Program-made: the position numbers and the translations under genes
In this document: positions 1 through 9,610 of the stretch, one piece after another
How positions within the stretch are numbered: the stretch's first letter is position 1
Layout: every line of letters starts with the position of its first letter
Notes under the pieces: generated by a model
Databases searched by the model: none
What the model was told of the DNA's origin: nothing
What the model saw: only the letters and a program-made list of their open reading frames with translations
Assembly (NCBI RefSeq): GCF_002002925.1
Contig: NZ_CP019511.1
Span: forward strand, 4,091,515 to 4,155,514
Origin: Sphingomonas sp. LM7
GTDB taxonomy: Bacteria > Pseudomonadota > Alphaproteobacteria > Sphingomonadales > Sphingomonadaceae
Length of the DNA: 64,000 nt
Reading direction: 5' to 3'

Positions 1-864
1 CACGGTCGTCGTCCGCCCCGAGGGCAGGATTCGCACTTCGTCACCGGGTTTGACCGTGCCGCTCGCGATCAATCCGGCGAAGCCGCGAAAATCGAGGTTC
101 GGCCTGTTGACCCATTGGACGGGAAGCCGGAATGGCTTGGCCCGGTCGGTGTCAACTTCGACGTCTACTTGTTCCATGAGGGGCAGCAGTGCCGGCCCGT
201 CATACCAGGCCATGTTGTTGGAAACCGCCGCTATGTTGTCGCCCTTGAATCCCGAGATCGGGATCGGCGTAAGCGACTGAATTCCAATCGATTTCGCGAA
301 GGCGCGATAGTCGGCGATGATGGATTCATAGATGCCCTGGTCATAACCCACCAGATCCATCTTGTTCACCGCAAGCACGATGTGCTTGATCCCCAGCAAG
401 TGGACCAGATACGAATGCCGCCGCGTCTGGGTAAGCACCCCTTTGCGCGCATCGATCAGAATTACCGCAAGATCAGCCGTCGATGCGCCAGTGACCATGT
501 TGCGGGTATATTGCTCATGCCCAGGCGTGTCGGCGACGATGAACTTGCGTTTTTCGGTCGCGAAAAAGCGATAGGCTACATCAATAGTGATGCCCTGTTC
601 GCGCTCGGCGGCAAGTCCATCGACGAGCAGCGCGAAATCGATCTCCTGCCCCTGCGTTCCGACGCGCTTGCTGTCGGATTCGAGAGCAGAGAGCTGATCC
701 TCGAATATCTGCTTCGAATCGTAGAGCAATCGTCCGATCAGCGTGGACTTTCCATCGTCCACGCTTCCACAAGTGATGAAGCGTAGTAGCGATTTGTTTT
801 CGTGGAGCGTCAAATAAGTTGAGATATCGGACGCGATCAGGGCGTCGGGGCGATAGGAGGTCAT
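1..864 (-). CDS. cysN: Sulfate adenylyltransferase subunit 1 (partial, 3' end outside window)
   Basis: GTPase subunit of ATP sulfurylase, which activates sulfate to adenosine 5'-phosphosulfate in the cytoplasm. The 288 visible codons start MTSYRPDAL and carry a translation-factor-type G domain: P-loop GSVDDGKST at about residues 33-41, [12 protein letters not shown] (G3) and NKMD (G4), followed by the start of the beta-barrel domain. The ATG overlaps the cysD stop by one base (TGATG), so the two are translationally coupled, as expected for subunits of one enzyme. The gene runs off the left edge, so I cannot say whether it is a CysNC fusion with APS kinase. Confidence 0.95.
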   Translation of the reverse strand, partial: MTSYRPDALIASDISTYLTLHENKSLLRFITCGSVDDGKSTLIGRLLYDSKQIFEDQLSALESDSKRVGTQGQEIDFALLVDGLAAEREQGITIDVAYRFFATEKRKFIVADTPGHEQYTRNMVTGASTADLAVILIDARKGVLTQTRRHSYLVHLLGIKHIVLAVNKMDLVGYDQGIYESIIADYRAFAKSIGIQSLTPIPISGFKGDNIAAVSNNMAWYDGPALLPLMEQVDVEVDTDRAKPFRLPVQWVNRPNLDFRGFAGLIASGTVKPGDEVRILPSGRTTTV

Positions 865-1787
865 CAGAAATAGCCCTCCTGTTTCTTCTTCTCCATGCTC
901 GCCGCTTGGTCGTGATCTATCGCGCGGCCCTGGCGTTCTGACGTGGTGGTGAGCAGCATTTCCTGGATGACTTCTTCCAGCGTCGCTGCCTCGCTTTCGA
1001 CCGCGCCGGTTAAGGGATAGCAGCCAAGTGTCCGGAATCGCACCGATCTTTCGACCGGCACTTCGCCGGGCTTCAGCCGGAAGCGGTCGTCATCGACCAT
1101 CAGCAGCATCCCGTCGCGCTCCACCGTCGGGCGCGGCGCCGCGAAATAAAGCGGAACGATTTCAATGTCTTCGGCGCGGATATATTGCCAGATGTCGAGC
1201 TCGGTCCAGTTGGAGATCGGGAACACCCGCATGCTCTCGCCCTTGGCCTTGCGCGCATTGTAGAGATGCCACAATTCAGGCCGCTGGTTTTTGGGGTCCC
1301 AGCGGTGCGAGGCGGTACGGAAACTGAACACGCGCTCCTTCGCCCGGCTCTTCTCCTCGTCGCGCCGCGCCCCCCCGAACGCCGCGTCGAATCCATATAA
1401 ATCAAGTGCTTGCTTGAGTCCTTCGGTCTTCCAGAGATCGGTGTGCAAGCTGCCATGATCGAACGGATTGATCCCTTGGCGCTCCGCGTCGGGGTTCTTG
1501 TGGACGAGCAATTCCATCCCCGCGGCCTTGGCGGCCTTGTCGCGCAAGTCGTACATCGCCTGGAACTTCCACGTCGTATCGACATGGAGCAGCGGAAAGG
1601 GCGGCGGCGCGGGATAGAAAGCCTTCTTGGCAAGATGCAGCATCACCGCGCTGTCCTTGCCGATCGAATAGAGCATCACCGGCCGTTCGGCCTCCGCGAC
1701 GACTTCGCGCAGGATGTGGATGCTCTCGGCCTCAAGGCGCTGGAGATGCGTGAGAGATGGCAAAGACAAGTCGAATCCCGATGGCAC
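864..1787 (-). CDS. cysD: Sulfate adenylyltransferase subunit 2
   Basis: Catalytic subunit of ATP sulfurylase, partner of CysN. The 307-residue product is of normal family length and belongs to the PP-loop ATP pyrophosphatase superfamily: [17 protein letters not shown] at the N-terminus, then [12 protein letters not shown] (the modified PP-loop), and the usual C-terminal [20 protein letters not shown]. The start is GTG (MPSGFDLSL). It is first in a cysDN operon reading leftwards and diverges from rmlA, leaving about 160 bases that must hold both promoters. Nothing is unusual apart from the neighbourhood: sulfur assimilation abuts dTDP-sugar genes. Confidence 0.96.
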   Translation of the reverse strand: MPSGFDLSLPSLTHLQRLEAESIHILREVVAEAERPVMLYSIGKDSAVMLHLAKKAFYPAPPPFPLLHVDTTWKFQAMYDLRDKAAKAAGMELLVHKNPDAERQGINPFDHGSLHTDLWKTEGLKQALDLYGFDAAFGGARRDEEKSRAKERVFSFRTASHRWDPKNQRPELWHLYNARKAKGESMRVFPISNWTELDIWQYIRAEDIEIVPLYFAAPRPTVERDGMLLMVDDDRFRLKPGEVPVERSVRFRTLGCYPLTGAVESEAATLEEVIQEMLLTTTSERQGRAIDHDQAASMEKKKQEGYF

Positions 1788-1949
1788 TTTGGCGCGGCTA
1801 AAGCTTCGTGAACCTTCTGCCGCTATTTGACAGCTTCGATCTAGGGGGGAGGGAGCCTCGATTGCGAGGCGTTCCTAATTCGGAGCGGAGAAGAAAAATT
1901 GTCAGGCCATTTCCGCCGCAGCGGCGACCGCAGGCCCGAGCCGCACGGC

Positions 1950-2831
1950 GTGAAGGGCATCATCCTCGCCGGCGGATCGGGCACGCGGCTCTATCCGGCG
2001 ACCTTGTCGATCTCAAAGCAGCTGCTCCCGATATTCGACAAGCCGATGATCTATTATCCGCTCTCGGTGCTGATGCTTGCCGGCATCCGCGACATCCTCA
2101 TCATCTCGACGCCGCGCGATTTGCCGATGTTCCAGGCGCTGCTCGGCACCGGCGCCGCGTTCGGGATCAACCTCGAATATGCCGTCCAGCCCGAGCCGCA
2201 GGGGCTGGCCCAGGCCTTCCTGATCGGCGAGGAGTTCCTGGCCGGCGGCCCCGCCGCGCTGATCCTGGGCGACAATATCTTCCATGGCGATGCACTCGGC
2301 GCCAAGGGCCATATGGCTGCGACTGCGGCAGCGGCTGGCGGTGCGACAGTGTTCGCCTATCAGGTCGAGGATCCCGAGCGCTACGGCGTAGTCGCCTTCG
2401 ATCCCGATAGCGGCCGCGCCGCCAGCATCGTCGAAAAGCCCGCCAACCCCGCCTCGCGCTGGGCAGTCACCGGCCTCTATTTCTTCGACCGTGACGTTAC
2501 GGCGATCGCGCGCACGCTGGAGCCTTCTCCACGCGGCGAACTCGAGATCACCGACGTGATCCGCGCCTATCTCGATCGCGGCGACTTGACCGTGAACCGT
2601 CTTGGCCGCGGCTATGCCTGGCTTGATACCGGCACGCATGACAGCCTGCACGAAGCGGGCGCCTTCGTCCGCACGATCGAGCATCGTCAGGGCATCAAGA
2701 TCGCCTGCCCCGAGGAGATCGCCTTCGATCTCGGCTATCTCGATGCCGACGCGATGCTCACCCGCGCCACGCAGATGGGCAAGACCGGTTATGCCGATTA
2801 CCTCCGCCGCTGCGTGCAGGACGCCGCATGA
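1950..2831 (+). CDS. rmlA: Glucose-1-phosphate thymidylyltransferase
   Basis: Makes dTDP-glucose from dTTP and glucose-1-phosphate, the first step to dTDP-deoxysugars. The N-terminal nucleotide-binding signature [16 protein letters not shown] is followed by [26 protein letters not shown] and the C-terminal [10 protein letters not shown], all typical of RmlA. From the GTG at 1950 the protein is 293 residues, the usual length. An in-frame TTG at 1899 has a better Shine-Dalgarno (GGAGAAG a few bases upstream) and would add 17 residues, so the start is unsettled. The stop overlaps the rmlB start (ATGA). Confidence 0.95.
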   Translation: MKGIILAGGSGTRLYPATLSISKQLLPIFDKPMIYYPLSVLMLAGIRDILIISTPRDLPMFQALLGTGAAFGINLEYAVQPEPQGLAQAFLIGEEFLAGGPAALILGDNIFHGDALGAKGHMAATAAAAGGATVFAYQVEDPERYGVVAFDPDSGRAASIVEKPANPASRWAVTGLYFFDRDVTAIARTLEPSPRGELEITDVIRAYLDRGDLTVNRLGRGYAWLDTGTHDSLHEAGAFVRTIEHRQGIKIACPEEIAFDLGYLDADAMLTRATQMGKTGYADYLRRCVQDAA

Positions 2832-3889
2832 TCCGCCGCGTCCTCGTCACCGGCGGCGCCGGGTTCATCGGCTCGGCGGTGTGCCGCCGGCTGGTCGCGC
2901 AGGGTTGGCATGTCGTCTGCCTCGACAAGCTGACCTATGCCGGCAACCGCGAGTCGCTGCGCGACGTCGAGGCCGCACCCAATTTTCGCTTCGTCCACGC
3001 CGACATCGCCGACACCGAGACCGTGCTGCGCCTGCTCCGCGACGAGCAGCTCCAGGGCATCATGCACTTGGCCGCGGAGAGCCATGTCGATCGCTCGATC
3101 GATTCCCCCGCGGCGTTCGTCGAGACCAATGTGCTCGGCACCGTCCGCCTGCTCGACGCGGCGCTCGCACATTGGCGCACGCTGCCGGCGCGTGCGCGCG
3201 AGTCCTTCCGCTTCCACCACGTCTCGACCGACGAAGTGTTCGGCGACCTGCCCTTCGATAGCGGCGTGTTCACCGAGGCCACGCCCTACGCGCCGTCCTC
3301 GCCCTATTCGGCCTCCAAGGCCGCCTCGGACCATTTCGTCCGCGCCTGGCACGAGACCTATGGCCTGCCGGTCGTGCTGTCGAACTGTTCGAACAATTAC
3401 GGGCCCTATCACTTCCCCGAGAAGCTGATCCCGTTGACCATCCTCAACGCGCTCGAGGGCCGCAGGCTGCCGGTCTATGGCCGCGGCGCCAATGTCCGCG
3501 ACTGGCTGTTCGTCGAAGACCATGCCGAAGCGCTCGAAGCGATCCTCACCCGCGGCAAGGTCGCCGAGACCTATCTGATCGGCGGCCGTGCCGAGCGCAC
3601 CAACCTCAATGTCGTGGAGACGATCTGCGACCTGCTCGACATGCGCGCGCCGCTGTCGGGCGGCGCACCGCGGCGGTCGCTGGTCGAATTCGTCGCCGAT
3701 CGCCCCGGCCATGATCGCCGCTATGCGATCGATCCATCGAAGACCGAGACCGCGCTCGGCTGGCGATCGCGCGAGACCTTCGAGAGCGGACTCGCGCACA
3801 CCATCGACTGGTATCTCGCCAATCGCTGGTGGTGGGAGCCGATCCGCGCCTCGTCCTATGCCGGCGAACGGCTGGGCAAGGTCGCCTGA
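2828..3889 (+). CDS. rmlB: dTDP-glucose 4,6-dehydratase
   Basis: NAD-dependent short-chain dehydrogenase-type dehydratase converting dTDP-glucose to dTDP-4-keto-6-deoxyglucose. The Rossmann motif [12 protein letters not shown] lies at the N-terminus, and STDEVFGDL and the catalytic [10 protein letters not shown] (YxxxK) follow, with [14 protein letters not shown] after them; 353 residues is full length. It is coupled to rmlA by a four-base overlap. rmlC and rmlD are not adjacent: the next gene is ugd on the opposite strand. The 4-keto intermediate therefore needs enzymes encoded elsewhere to become rhamnose or another 6-deoxysugar. Confidence 0.96.
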   Translation: MIRRVLVTGGAGFIGSAVCRRLVAQGWHVVCLDKLTYAGNRESLRDVEAAPNFRFVHADIADTETVLRLLRDEQLQGIMHLAAESHVDRSIDSPAAFVETNVLGTVRLLDAALAHWRTLPARARESFRFHHVSTDEVFGDLPFDSGVFTEATPYAPSSPYSASKAASDHFVRAWHETYGLPVVLSNCSNNYGPYHFPEKLIPLTILNALEGRRLPVYGRGANVRDWLFVEDHAEALEAILTRGKVAETYLIGGRAERTNLNVVETICDLLDMRAPLSGGAPRRSLVEFVADRPGHDRRYAIDPSKTETALGWRSRETFESGLAHTIDWYLANRWWWEPIRASSYAGERLGKVA

Positions 3890-3892
3890 GCG

Positions 3893-5209
3893 TCAGTCGG
3901 GGCTGGGCTTGCCCACGCCCACAAGCCTGAGCCCGGCGCGTTCGGCTTCCGCCGGCGGATAGATGTTGCGCAGGTCGACCAGCAGCGGCTCTTTCAGCAT
4001 GCTCGCGATGCGTTTCAGATCCAGCGCCCTGAACTCGTCCCATTCGGTGACGATCACCAGCGCGTCGGCGCCCTCCGCCGCAGCATAGGGGCTTGGGCAG
4101 AACTCGACTCCGGGCAGCATCGGCCGCGCCTGTTCGACGCCTTCGGGATCATAGGCGCGTACGCTGGCGCCGGCGTCCTGCAGCGCCGCGATCACCGACA
4201 GGCTCGGCGCGTCGCGCATGTCGTCGGTGTTGGGCTTGAAGGTCAAGCCGAGCACCGCGATGGTCTTGCCGTACGCGTCGCCGCCCATTGCCTTAATGAC
4301 TTTCCGGCCCATCGCCCGCTTGCGGGCGTCGTTGACCTGCACCGTCGCCTCGACGATGCGGAGCGGCGTCTCGTTGTCCGCCGCGGTCTTGAGCAGCGCC
4401 AGCGTATCCTTGGGGAAGCAAGAGCCGCCATAGCCCGGGCCAGCGTGGAGGAACTTGCCACCGATGCGGTTGTCCATGCCTATCCCGCGCGACACTTCCT
4501 GAACGTCAGCGCCGACGGTCTCGCACAGATCAGCGATCTCGTTGATAAAGGTGATCTTGACCGCCAGGAACGCGTTCGCAGCGTATTTGATCAACTCGGA
4601 GGTGCGGCGCCCCGTGAACAGCAACGGCGCGCTCTGGTTGAGCGACAGCGGGCGGTAGATGTCGCGCATCACCTGACGTGCGTCTTCGTCGTCGGTGCCG
4701 ACAACGACGCGGTCGGGGCGCTTGAAGTCCTCGATCGCCGCACCCTCGCGCAGGAATTCGGGGTTCGAGACCACCTTGGCGCCGCTGCCAGGTGCTACTT
4801 CGGCGATGATCCGCTCGACTTCGTCACCGGTGCCCACCGGCACGGTCGACTTGGTGACGATCACGCTGGGCCGGTTGAGGTTCTCACCGATCTCGCGCGC
4901 GGCGGCATAGACATAGGAGAGGTCGGCATGCCCGTCGCCGCGCCGGCTGGGCGTGCCGACGGCGATGAACACCGCATCGGCATCCTTGATGCCTTCAGCC
5001 AGGTCGGTGGTGAATGTCAGCCGGCCCGCCTTGACGTTCGATGCGACCAGCTCGGCAAGGCCGGGCTCGTAGATCGGCATTACATTCTGGTGGAGCAACT
5101 CGATCTTGCGTGCATCCTTGTCGACGCAGACGACGTCATGGCCGAAGTCCGAGAAGCAGGCGCCGGAAACCAGGCCCACATAGCCTGTGCCGATCATCGC
5201 GATGCGCAA
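3893..5209 (-). CDS. ugd: UDP-glucose 6-dehydrogenase
   Basis: Oxidises UDP-glucose twice with NAD to UDP-glucuronate, a precursor of acidic polysaccharides. The 438-residue protein has the N-terminal Rossmann motif MIGTGYVGLVSGACFSD, NPEFLREGAAIEDF, the GGSCFPKDT loop with the catalytic cysteine, and the C-terminal NTDDMRDAPS segment. It converges on rmlB with three bases between the stops. Product UDP-GlcA can feed the UDP-glucuronate 4-epimerase at 52.4 kb. It is a different branch from the TviB-like (17.7 kb) and WecC (48.1 kb) dehydrogenases, which act on UDP-HexNAc sugars. Confidence 0.96.
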   Translation of the reverse strand: MRIAMIGTGYVGLVSGACFSDFGHDVVCVDKDARKIELLHQNVMPIYEPGLAELVASNVKAGRLTFTTDLAEGIKDADAVFIAVGTPSRRGDGHADLSYVYAAAREIGENLNRPSVIVTKSTVPVGTGDEVERIIAEVAPGSGAKVVSNPEFLREGAAIEDFKRPDRVVVGTDDEDARQVMRDIYRPLSLNQSAPLLFTGRRTSELIKYAANAFLAVKITFINEIADLCETVGADVQEVSRGIGMDNRIGGKFLHAGPGYGGSCFPKDTLALLKTAADNETPLRIVEATVQVNDARKRAMGRKVIKAMGGDAYGKTIAVLGLTFKPNTDDMRDAPSLSVIAALQDAGASVRAYDPEGVEQARPMLPGVEFCPSPYAAAEGADALVIVTEWDEFRALDLKRIASMLKEPLLVDLRNIYPPAEAERAGLRLVGVGKPSPD

Positions 5210-5310
5210 CGTAAATCCCCTTGGGAGTGAAGATCACCGGCCCTTACCGGACCGGCGGCGCAGGGCAAGTGTAGGCGCAGCGTCAACATCGTTCGCCGGG
5301 TTTCGGGCAC

Positions 5311-5339
5311 AAAAAAAGCGGCTGGATCGCCAGCCGCTT
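5311..5339 (-). terminator. Rho-independent terminator, minus strand
   Basis: A perfect stem of ten base pairs (5316-5325 with 5330-5339, core GCGGCTGG/CCAGCCGC) with the four-base loop ATCG is followed, read on the minus strand, by seven consecutive T (5317-5311). It lies about 80 bases after the stop of the small ORF at 5418-5483 and about 100 bases upstream of ugd, so it would end the small transcript and insulate ugd. Confidence 0.8.
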
Positions 5340-5351
5340 CGCAATAGTCGT

Positions 5352-5403
5352 CCGGGCCGGTCAGCGCGCCTTCACAGATGAAGGAGCCTCACCGCCGGCC
5401 CGG
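5352..5403 (-). ncRNA. Nested inverted repeat, possible structured RNA
   Basis: An outer perfect 9-bp repeat (CCGGGCCGG at 5352-5360 and CCGGCCCGG at 5395-5403) encloses an inner 6-bp hairpin (CCTTCA 5369-5374 / TGAAGG 5379-5384). It lies between the 21-codon ORF and the terminator, so on the minus strand it would form a stable two-tier structure in the 3' untranslated part. It could equally be a DNA site. The class is unknown; the strand is inferred from the terminator. Confidence 0.4.
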
Positions 5404-5417
5404 AAGTGACGATCAGG

Positions 5418-5483
5418 TCAGAACGGACGAATTTCTTCGCCGGTGCCCTTTTCGCGGAAAAGAAGGTCAAACGCGAACATCAT
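5418..5483 (-). CDS. Candidate 21-residue small protein
   Basis: A 21-codon ORF starts with two ATG codons (MMFAFDLL) and ends GEEIRPF before TGA. GGGAG sits a few bases before the first ATG on the minus strand, which is good ribosome-site spacing. A strong terminator follows. The mix is a hydrophobic N-terminal half and a charged C-terminal half, too short for a membrane anchor. No family is recognised; it could be a conserved small protein, a leader peptide or the coding part of a regulatory RNA. The signal comes from the combination of ribosome site, ORF and terminator, not homology. Confidence 0.4.
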   Translation of the reverse strand: MMFAFDLLFREKGTGEEIRPF

Positions 5484-5643
5484 TGATCTCCCATCGGCGC
5501 GCAATGCTGCGCGGTCCAAGTGGTTAAGGGGAGATTAACGATTTCGCAATCAGGATTTCTCCGGAGGCCGCGTGGCTGACAACGGTATCGCGGACACGCC
5601 GGCTTAACCGTTCCTTCAAAGGTCGAGCCCTAGGACAGGGGCT

Positions 5644-7092
5644 ATGTCGGCAGGGTCTGAGCCTTCGGTGCCCAGGGGGGATGCCGCATCGCATGCGGTC
5701 GCGGTCCCCGTGGAAACCAATGGAATTGCTGCGAAAGCGTGTTCGCAGGCGATGGCCGACGTCTGCGTGCGCGACCCCGACGAGGTCACGGCCGCCAAAG
5801 CGGGACGAATGTCCCAGCCTTGGTCTCCCAGCGAAAAGTCGGTGCGCGCGCGAACCGGCTATTGGCGCATCCTGTCCCAATGTGAGATTTTGAACTTCGC
5901 CACGCTGCGCCGTCACCTCGGCCGGCCGCGTGCCGACGCGCTGGTTCTCGACGTCGCAGCGCGAATCGCCGAGCTGCTTCCCGACGTCCGGATCCTCACC
6001 GCCGGCCGCGCGCTGATCGAGATCGGCTTCGAGCGCGAAGCGCCCGAGGCTGCCGCCGCGGATATCGAGCGGCTGCGCAAGGCACTTGCCCGTCCCTTCG
6101 ACCTCGATGGCGAGCCGTACCAGCTCCAGATGCAGTTCGGCGTCGCCGCAGCGCCCAACGAGGATTGCGACGATGTCCGGCTGACCGAGGCGGCGGAATC
6201 CGCGCTCGATCAGGCGCGCATCGAGAAGAAGCTCGTAATGGTCGATCTCTCGCGCGAGGACCTCGCCTTCGATCGCCTGACGCTGATGCGCGAGCTTCCC
6301 CGCGCGATCGCCAATGGCGAGATGTTCCTGCAATATCAGCCCAAGGTCCATGTCCGTCGGCAGGAGATCGCCAGCGCCGAGGCGCTGGTCCGCTGGCAGC
6401 ATCCGCAGCGTGGCCTCATCCTGCCCGGCGACTTCATCTCGGTCGCCGAGGAAGCAGGCGAGATCGGCGCGCTGACGATGTGGACGCTGCGTCAGGTGAT
6501 CGCGGACCAGCGGCAACTCGCCGCCGAGGGCCATGATCTGACCTTGTTCCTCAACATTTCCGGCATGCTGTTGGCCGATGCCGATTTTGTGCGGGAGGCT
6601 TGCGCGATCGTCGCGGTCAGCGGCGCCAAGCTGGGCTTCGAGATCACCGAGACCGCAGTCATACGCGATCCCGACAGCGCCATCCGGCATCTTCAGACCT
6701 TCGCCGATATCGGCGTCAAGCTCGCGATCGATGATTACGGCGCGGGGCTCTCCTCGCTCGCCTATCTCAAGCGGTTGCCCGCAAACGAGCTCAAGATCGA
6801 CAAGATGTTCGTGATGCAGCTGACCAGCAGCAATCGCGATCCGCTGATCGTCCGCTCGACGATCGATCTTGCCCATGCGCTCGAAATGGAAGTCACTGCC
6901 GAAGGCGTCGAGACGCCATCGGCGCTCGCACTGCTCAGTGTGATGGGCTGCGATATGGTGCAGGGCTTCCTGCTTTCGCGACCGCTCGGCTTCGATGCGT
7001 TCCGCAAATATCTCGCCGACGAAGCGCATCTCGCAAACTCGGCTAATGTGCAGTCGTTTATCCGGCCCGAAAGCTTCTGGAAGCGCGCGTGA
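5644..7092 (+). CDS. EAL-domain c-di-GMP phosphodiesterase with degenerate GGDEF
   Basis: Likely hydrolyses c-di-GMP to pGpG in the cytoplasm. Of 482 residues, roughly 70-205 look like a decayed GGDEF domain (no GGDEF motif; AGRALIEIGF lies where it would be), and 215-460 form an EAL domain. The EAL domain keeps EALVRW (E about 246), NIS, EITETA, DDYGAG (about 363), KIDKMFV, EGVET (about 420) and QGFLLSRPL, so the metal-binding and catalytic residues seem present. There is no membrane segment. Its stop overlaps the GTG of the hybrid kinase gene (GTGA), so the two are probably co-translated. Likely role: setting c-di-GMP levels that govern EPS or motility. Confidence 0.9.
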   Translation: MSAGSEPSVPRGDAASHAVAVPVETNGIAAKACSQAMADVCVRDPDEVTAAKAGRMSQPWSPSEKSVRARTGYWRILSQCEILNFATLRRHLGRPRADALVLDVAARIAELLPDVRILTAGRALIEIGFEREAPEAAAADIERLRKALARPFDLDGEPYQLQMQFGVAAAPNEDCDDVRLTEAAESALDQARIEKKLVMVDLSREDLAFDRLTLMRELPRAIANGEMFLQYQPKVHVRRQEIASAEALVRWQHPQRGLILPGDFISVAEEAGEIGALTMWTLRQVIADQRQLAAEGHDLTLFLNISGMLLADADFVREACAIVAVSGAKLGFEITETAVIRDPDSAIRHLQTFADIGVKLAIDDYGAGLSSLAYLKRLPANELKIDKMFVMQLTSSNRDPLIVRSTIDLAHALEMEVTAEGVETPSALALLSVMGCDMVQGFLLSRPLGFDAFRKYLADEAHLANSANVQSFIRPESFWKRA

Positions 7093-9542
7093 GGCGCGCG
7101 CCGCTGCGCCGGCTGAGTCTGGCCCTCGCATTGGTGGTCAGCAACCCCGCGCTAGCCGGCGAGGCGGACTTTCCCAAACCGCTCCAGGCGCAGATCGACG
7201 CGGCCAAGAGCAGCATGATGGCCGATCAGGCGCAGACGCTGCGCCATGTCGCCCTGATCGATGCGCTCGCCCGCCGCGTCTCGGACTCGCGCCAGCGCGC
7301 GCTGGCGCTCGCCACTGCCCGCTGGCTCGGCGCAGAGGCGCATCTGCGAAACAGCGCGCCGGAACGCGCCAAGCCACTCCTCGACGAAGGTCTGCGTCTG
7401 GTCGGCGCAATAGCCGAGCCGATCAAGCTGCGCGGCGACTTGCTGATGTCGCAAGGCGCGCTGCACATGCAGGACAATGACGCAGTGAAGGCGCTGCAGA
7501 ATTATCAGGAAGCGTTCCGGATTTTCGGGGCGGTGAAGGAGCCTCGCAGCCAGGCCATCGCGCTTCAGAACATCGGCGCGCTCTACAGCGTCGCGAACGA
7601 CGACAATCGCGCCCAGCAATATTATCGGCAAGCCGCCGAGATATATGATGGTGATCCGGCGCTATCTCTCTCGCTGCATAATAGTCGCGGCAACGTTCTG
7701 GCGAGGCTTGGGGGAAGCGCCGAAGCCGAGCGGGAATACGAGGCCGCGCTATCGATCGCCCGGCAACTCGACAAGCCGCTGCTGGAAGCGCGCATTCTCG
7801 TCAACCTTGCGCGCAACCAAGTCGATCTGAAGCGTTTCGATGCGGCGGATCGAACGCTCGCACGCGGGTTCAAGCTGGTCGAGGATGCCGACGCCGATCT
7901 CCTCAGGCGCCATCTGCTCGCCACCGCAGCGCGGCTGGCGGCCGATCGCGGCGACAAGGCCAAGGCGGTGCGCCTGATCGAAGAGTGTTTCGCTGACCTG
8001 AATCTGTCGGAGACCACCGGCGATTTCCGGGTTTCCCACTTCTATGCGTATGAGATTTTGCGCGATGCCGGCGCGACGCGCCTGGCGCTCAAGCATCTCG
8101 AAGCAATGAAGCGTCTCGACGAAGACACCTTCAAGGTCGCCACGTCCACCGGCGCCGCGCTGATGGCGGCCCGTTTCAACTATGCCGAGCAGCAGACCCG
8201 TATCCAGACGCTCAAGGTCGAGGAGGCGCGCCGCACCGCCGCGTTCCAGCGCACCTTGTTCTTCGGCATCGTCGGCGCGACCCTCGTCATCATCGCGCTG
8301 CTGAGCTTCGGGCTGATCACACTGCGCCGCAGCCGCAACCAGGTCCGCGCGACCAATGTCGTCCTCGCCGACACCAACGTCGCGCTCGAAAAGGCGCTGA
8401 AGGCCAAGACCGAATTCCTCGCCACCACCAGCCACGAGATCCGGACGCCGCTCAACGGCATCCTCGGCATGACCCAGGTGATGCTGGCCGACCCCAAGCT
8501 CGCTGCGGAGATGCGCGATCGCATCGGGATCGTCCATGGCGCCGGCGTGACAATGCGCAGCCTCGTCGACGACATTCTCGACGTCGCCAAGATGGAGACG
8601 GGCAACCTTACCGTCGATGCGTCGCCGATGGATTTCACCGCGACGCTGCGCGAAGTCACGCGGCTGTGGGACGAGCAGGCGCGCAGCAAGGGGCTGAGCT
8701 TCCGCCTCGAACTCAGCCACGCGCCCGGCTGGATCGTCAGCGACGCGGGCCGGCTTCGCCAGATCGTGTTCAACCTGCTGTCCAACGCGATCAAGTTCAC
8801 CGAGCGCGGCGGGGTCACGCTGCGTGCAGTGGCCGAAGGCGAAGGCGATACCCGCCGTTTGCGGCTAATCGTCAGCGACACCGGCATCGGCATTCCGCCT
8901 GAGAAGTTCGAAGAGGTCTTCGAATCCTTCCGCCAGGTCGATGCGGGCACCACGCGCAAATTCGGCGGCACCGGCCTCGGCCTCACCATCTGCCGCAACC
9001 TCGCCCGCGCACTGGGCGGCGAGATCATCGTCGAGAGCGTCGAAGGTCAGGGCACTGCGTTCATCGTCGATCTGCCGCTGGTCCTGGCCGAAGCGCCAAC
9101 CGAGGCATCGTCCGGCATCGTCAACAGCGGCGCGGCGATGGTGATCCTGGATCGCAACCCGATCGCGCGCTCGATGCTCCGCACGCTGCTCGAGCCGCGG
9201 CTCGCGTCGCTGCGCTTCGCCGCCAGCGCCGAGGAGGCGCATCTATTGCTCGCGGAGACCTGCGCAACGCATCTGCTGGTCGACGAAGCGACGCTCAAGG
9301 CAGGGGAGGGCGACCCGATGGAAACATTAAGGACACTCGCCGCGGCCATTGCATCGGGCACCAGCGCGGTCCTGTGGATGAAGCCTGATTCTGAAATTCG
9401 AGCGCAGCTTCTGGCGACGGGCATCGACAGCATCGTCGAAAAGCCGGTCTCTGGCACCGCGCTGATTGCGGCGATCGTTCCGGGTGCGGAAGAAAATTTG
9501 ACTGCGGCGGGCAGCGACCGTCTTGTGTCCCAGGCGGCTTAG
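7089..9542 (+). CDS. TPR-sensor hybrid histidine kinase
   Basis: Membrane sensor kinase of 817 residues. A signal peptide (cut after NPALA) leads to a periplasmic region with tetratricopeptide-like helical repeats (about 30-380, e.g. ALQNIGALYSVANDDNRA). One membrane segment lies at about 389-411. A HisKA domain with TTSHEIRTPLNG (H about 449) and an HATPase domain (LSNAIKFTE, SDTGIGIPP, GGTGLGL) follow. The last 130 residues resemble a receiver with an Asp in LLVDEATL (about 732) and Lys in EKPVSG, but weakly conserved acidic pocket residues. GTG start overlaps the EAL gene stop. A separate receiver gene follows and is the probable partner. Confidence 0.9.
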   Translation: MRRAPLRRLSLALALVVSNPALAGEADFPKPLQAQIDAAKSSMMADQAQTLRHVALIDALARRVSDSRQRALALATARWLGAEAHLRNSAPERAKPLLDEGLRLVGAIAEPIKLRGDLLMSQGALHMQDNDAVKALQNYQEAFRIFGAVKEPRSQAIALQNIGALYSVANDDNRAQQYYRQAAEIYDGDPALSLSLHNSRGNVLARLGGSAEAEREYEAALSIARQLDKPLLEARILVNLARNQVDLKRFDAADRTLARGFKLVEDADADLLRRHLLATAARLAADRGDKAKAVRLIEECFADLNLSETTGDFRVSHFYAYEILRDAGATRLALKHLEAMKRLDEDTFKVATSTGAALMAARFNYAEQQTRIQTLKVEEARRTAAFQRTLFFGIVGATLVIIALLSFGLITLRRSRNQVRATNVVLADTNVALEKALKAKTEFLATTSHEIRTPLNGILGMTQVMLADPKLAAEMRDRIGIVHGAGVTMRSLVDDILDVAKMETGNLTVDASPMDFTATLREVTRLWDEQARSKGLSFRLELSHAPGWIVSDAGRLRQIVFNLLSNAIKFTERGGVTLRAVAEGEGDTRRLRLIVSDTGIGIPPEKFEEVFESFRQVDAGTTRKFGGTGLGLTICRNLARALGGEIIVESVEGQGTAFIVDLPLVLAEAPTEASSGIVNSGAAMVILDRNPIARSMLRTLLEPRLASLRFAASAEEAHLLLAETCATHLLVDEATLKAGEGDPMETLRTLAAAIASGTSAVLWMKPDSEIRAQLLATGIDSIVEKPVSGTALIAAIVPGAEENLTAAGSDRLVSQAA

Positions 9543-9551
9543 CGCGATAGC

Positions 9552-9572
9552 ACACTATATATGATAATAATG
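9552..9572 (+). promoter_or_regulatory. AT-rich promoter candidate before receiver gene
   Basis: A short AT-rich island (TATATATGATAATAATGG) in otherwise GC-rich DNA lies about 40-60 bases before the receiver-protein ATG. TATGAT and GATAAT resemble a -10 hexamer. No clear -35 is visible, so this is only a candidate; it would let the receiver be expressed apart from the kinase. Confidence 0.3.
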
Positions 9573-9610
9573 GTCGCAAACCTCCACTCCGTCCTGTGCG
9601 GCGGCGCCCC

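Larger units (their letters stand above)
5210..5643. other. Intergenic region with structured RNA elements
   Basis: This 434-base stretch between divergent ugd and the EAL gene holds a minus-strand terminator, a nested inverted repeat and a 21-codon ORF, each listed separately. Together they look like one small transcription unit reading leftwards. The remaining sequence (about 5210-5310 and 5490-5643) must contain the promoters of ugd and of the EAL gene, but I see no convincing hexamers. Confidence 0.6.

Noticed and set aside
115..786. Long plus-strand ORF of 223 codons at the left edge
   Set aside because: It is antisense to cysN, whose GTPase motifs are clear on the minus strand; the plus-strand protein shows no family features.
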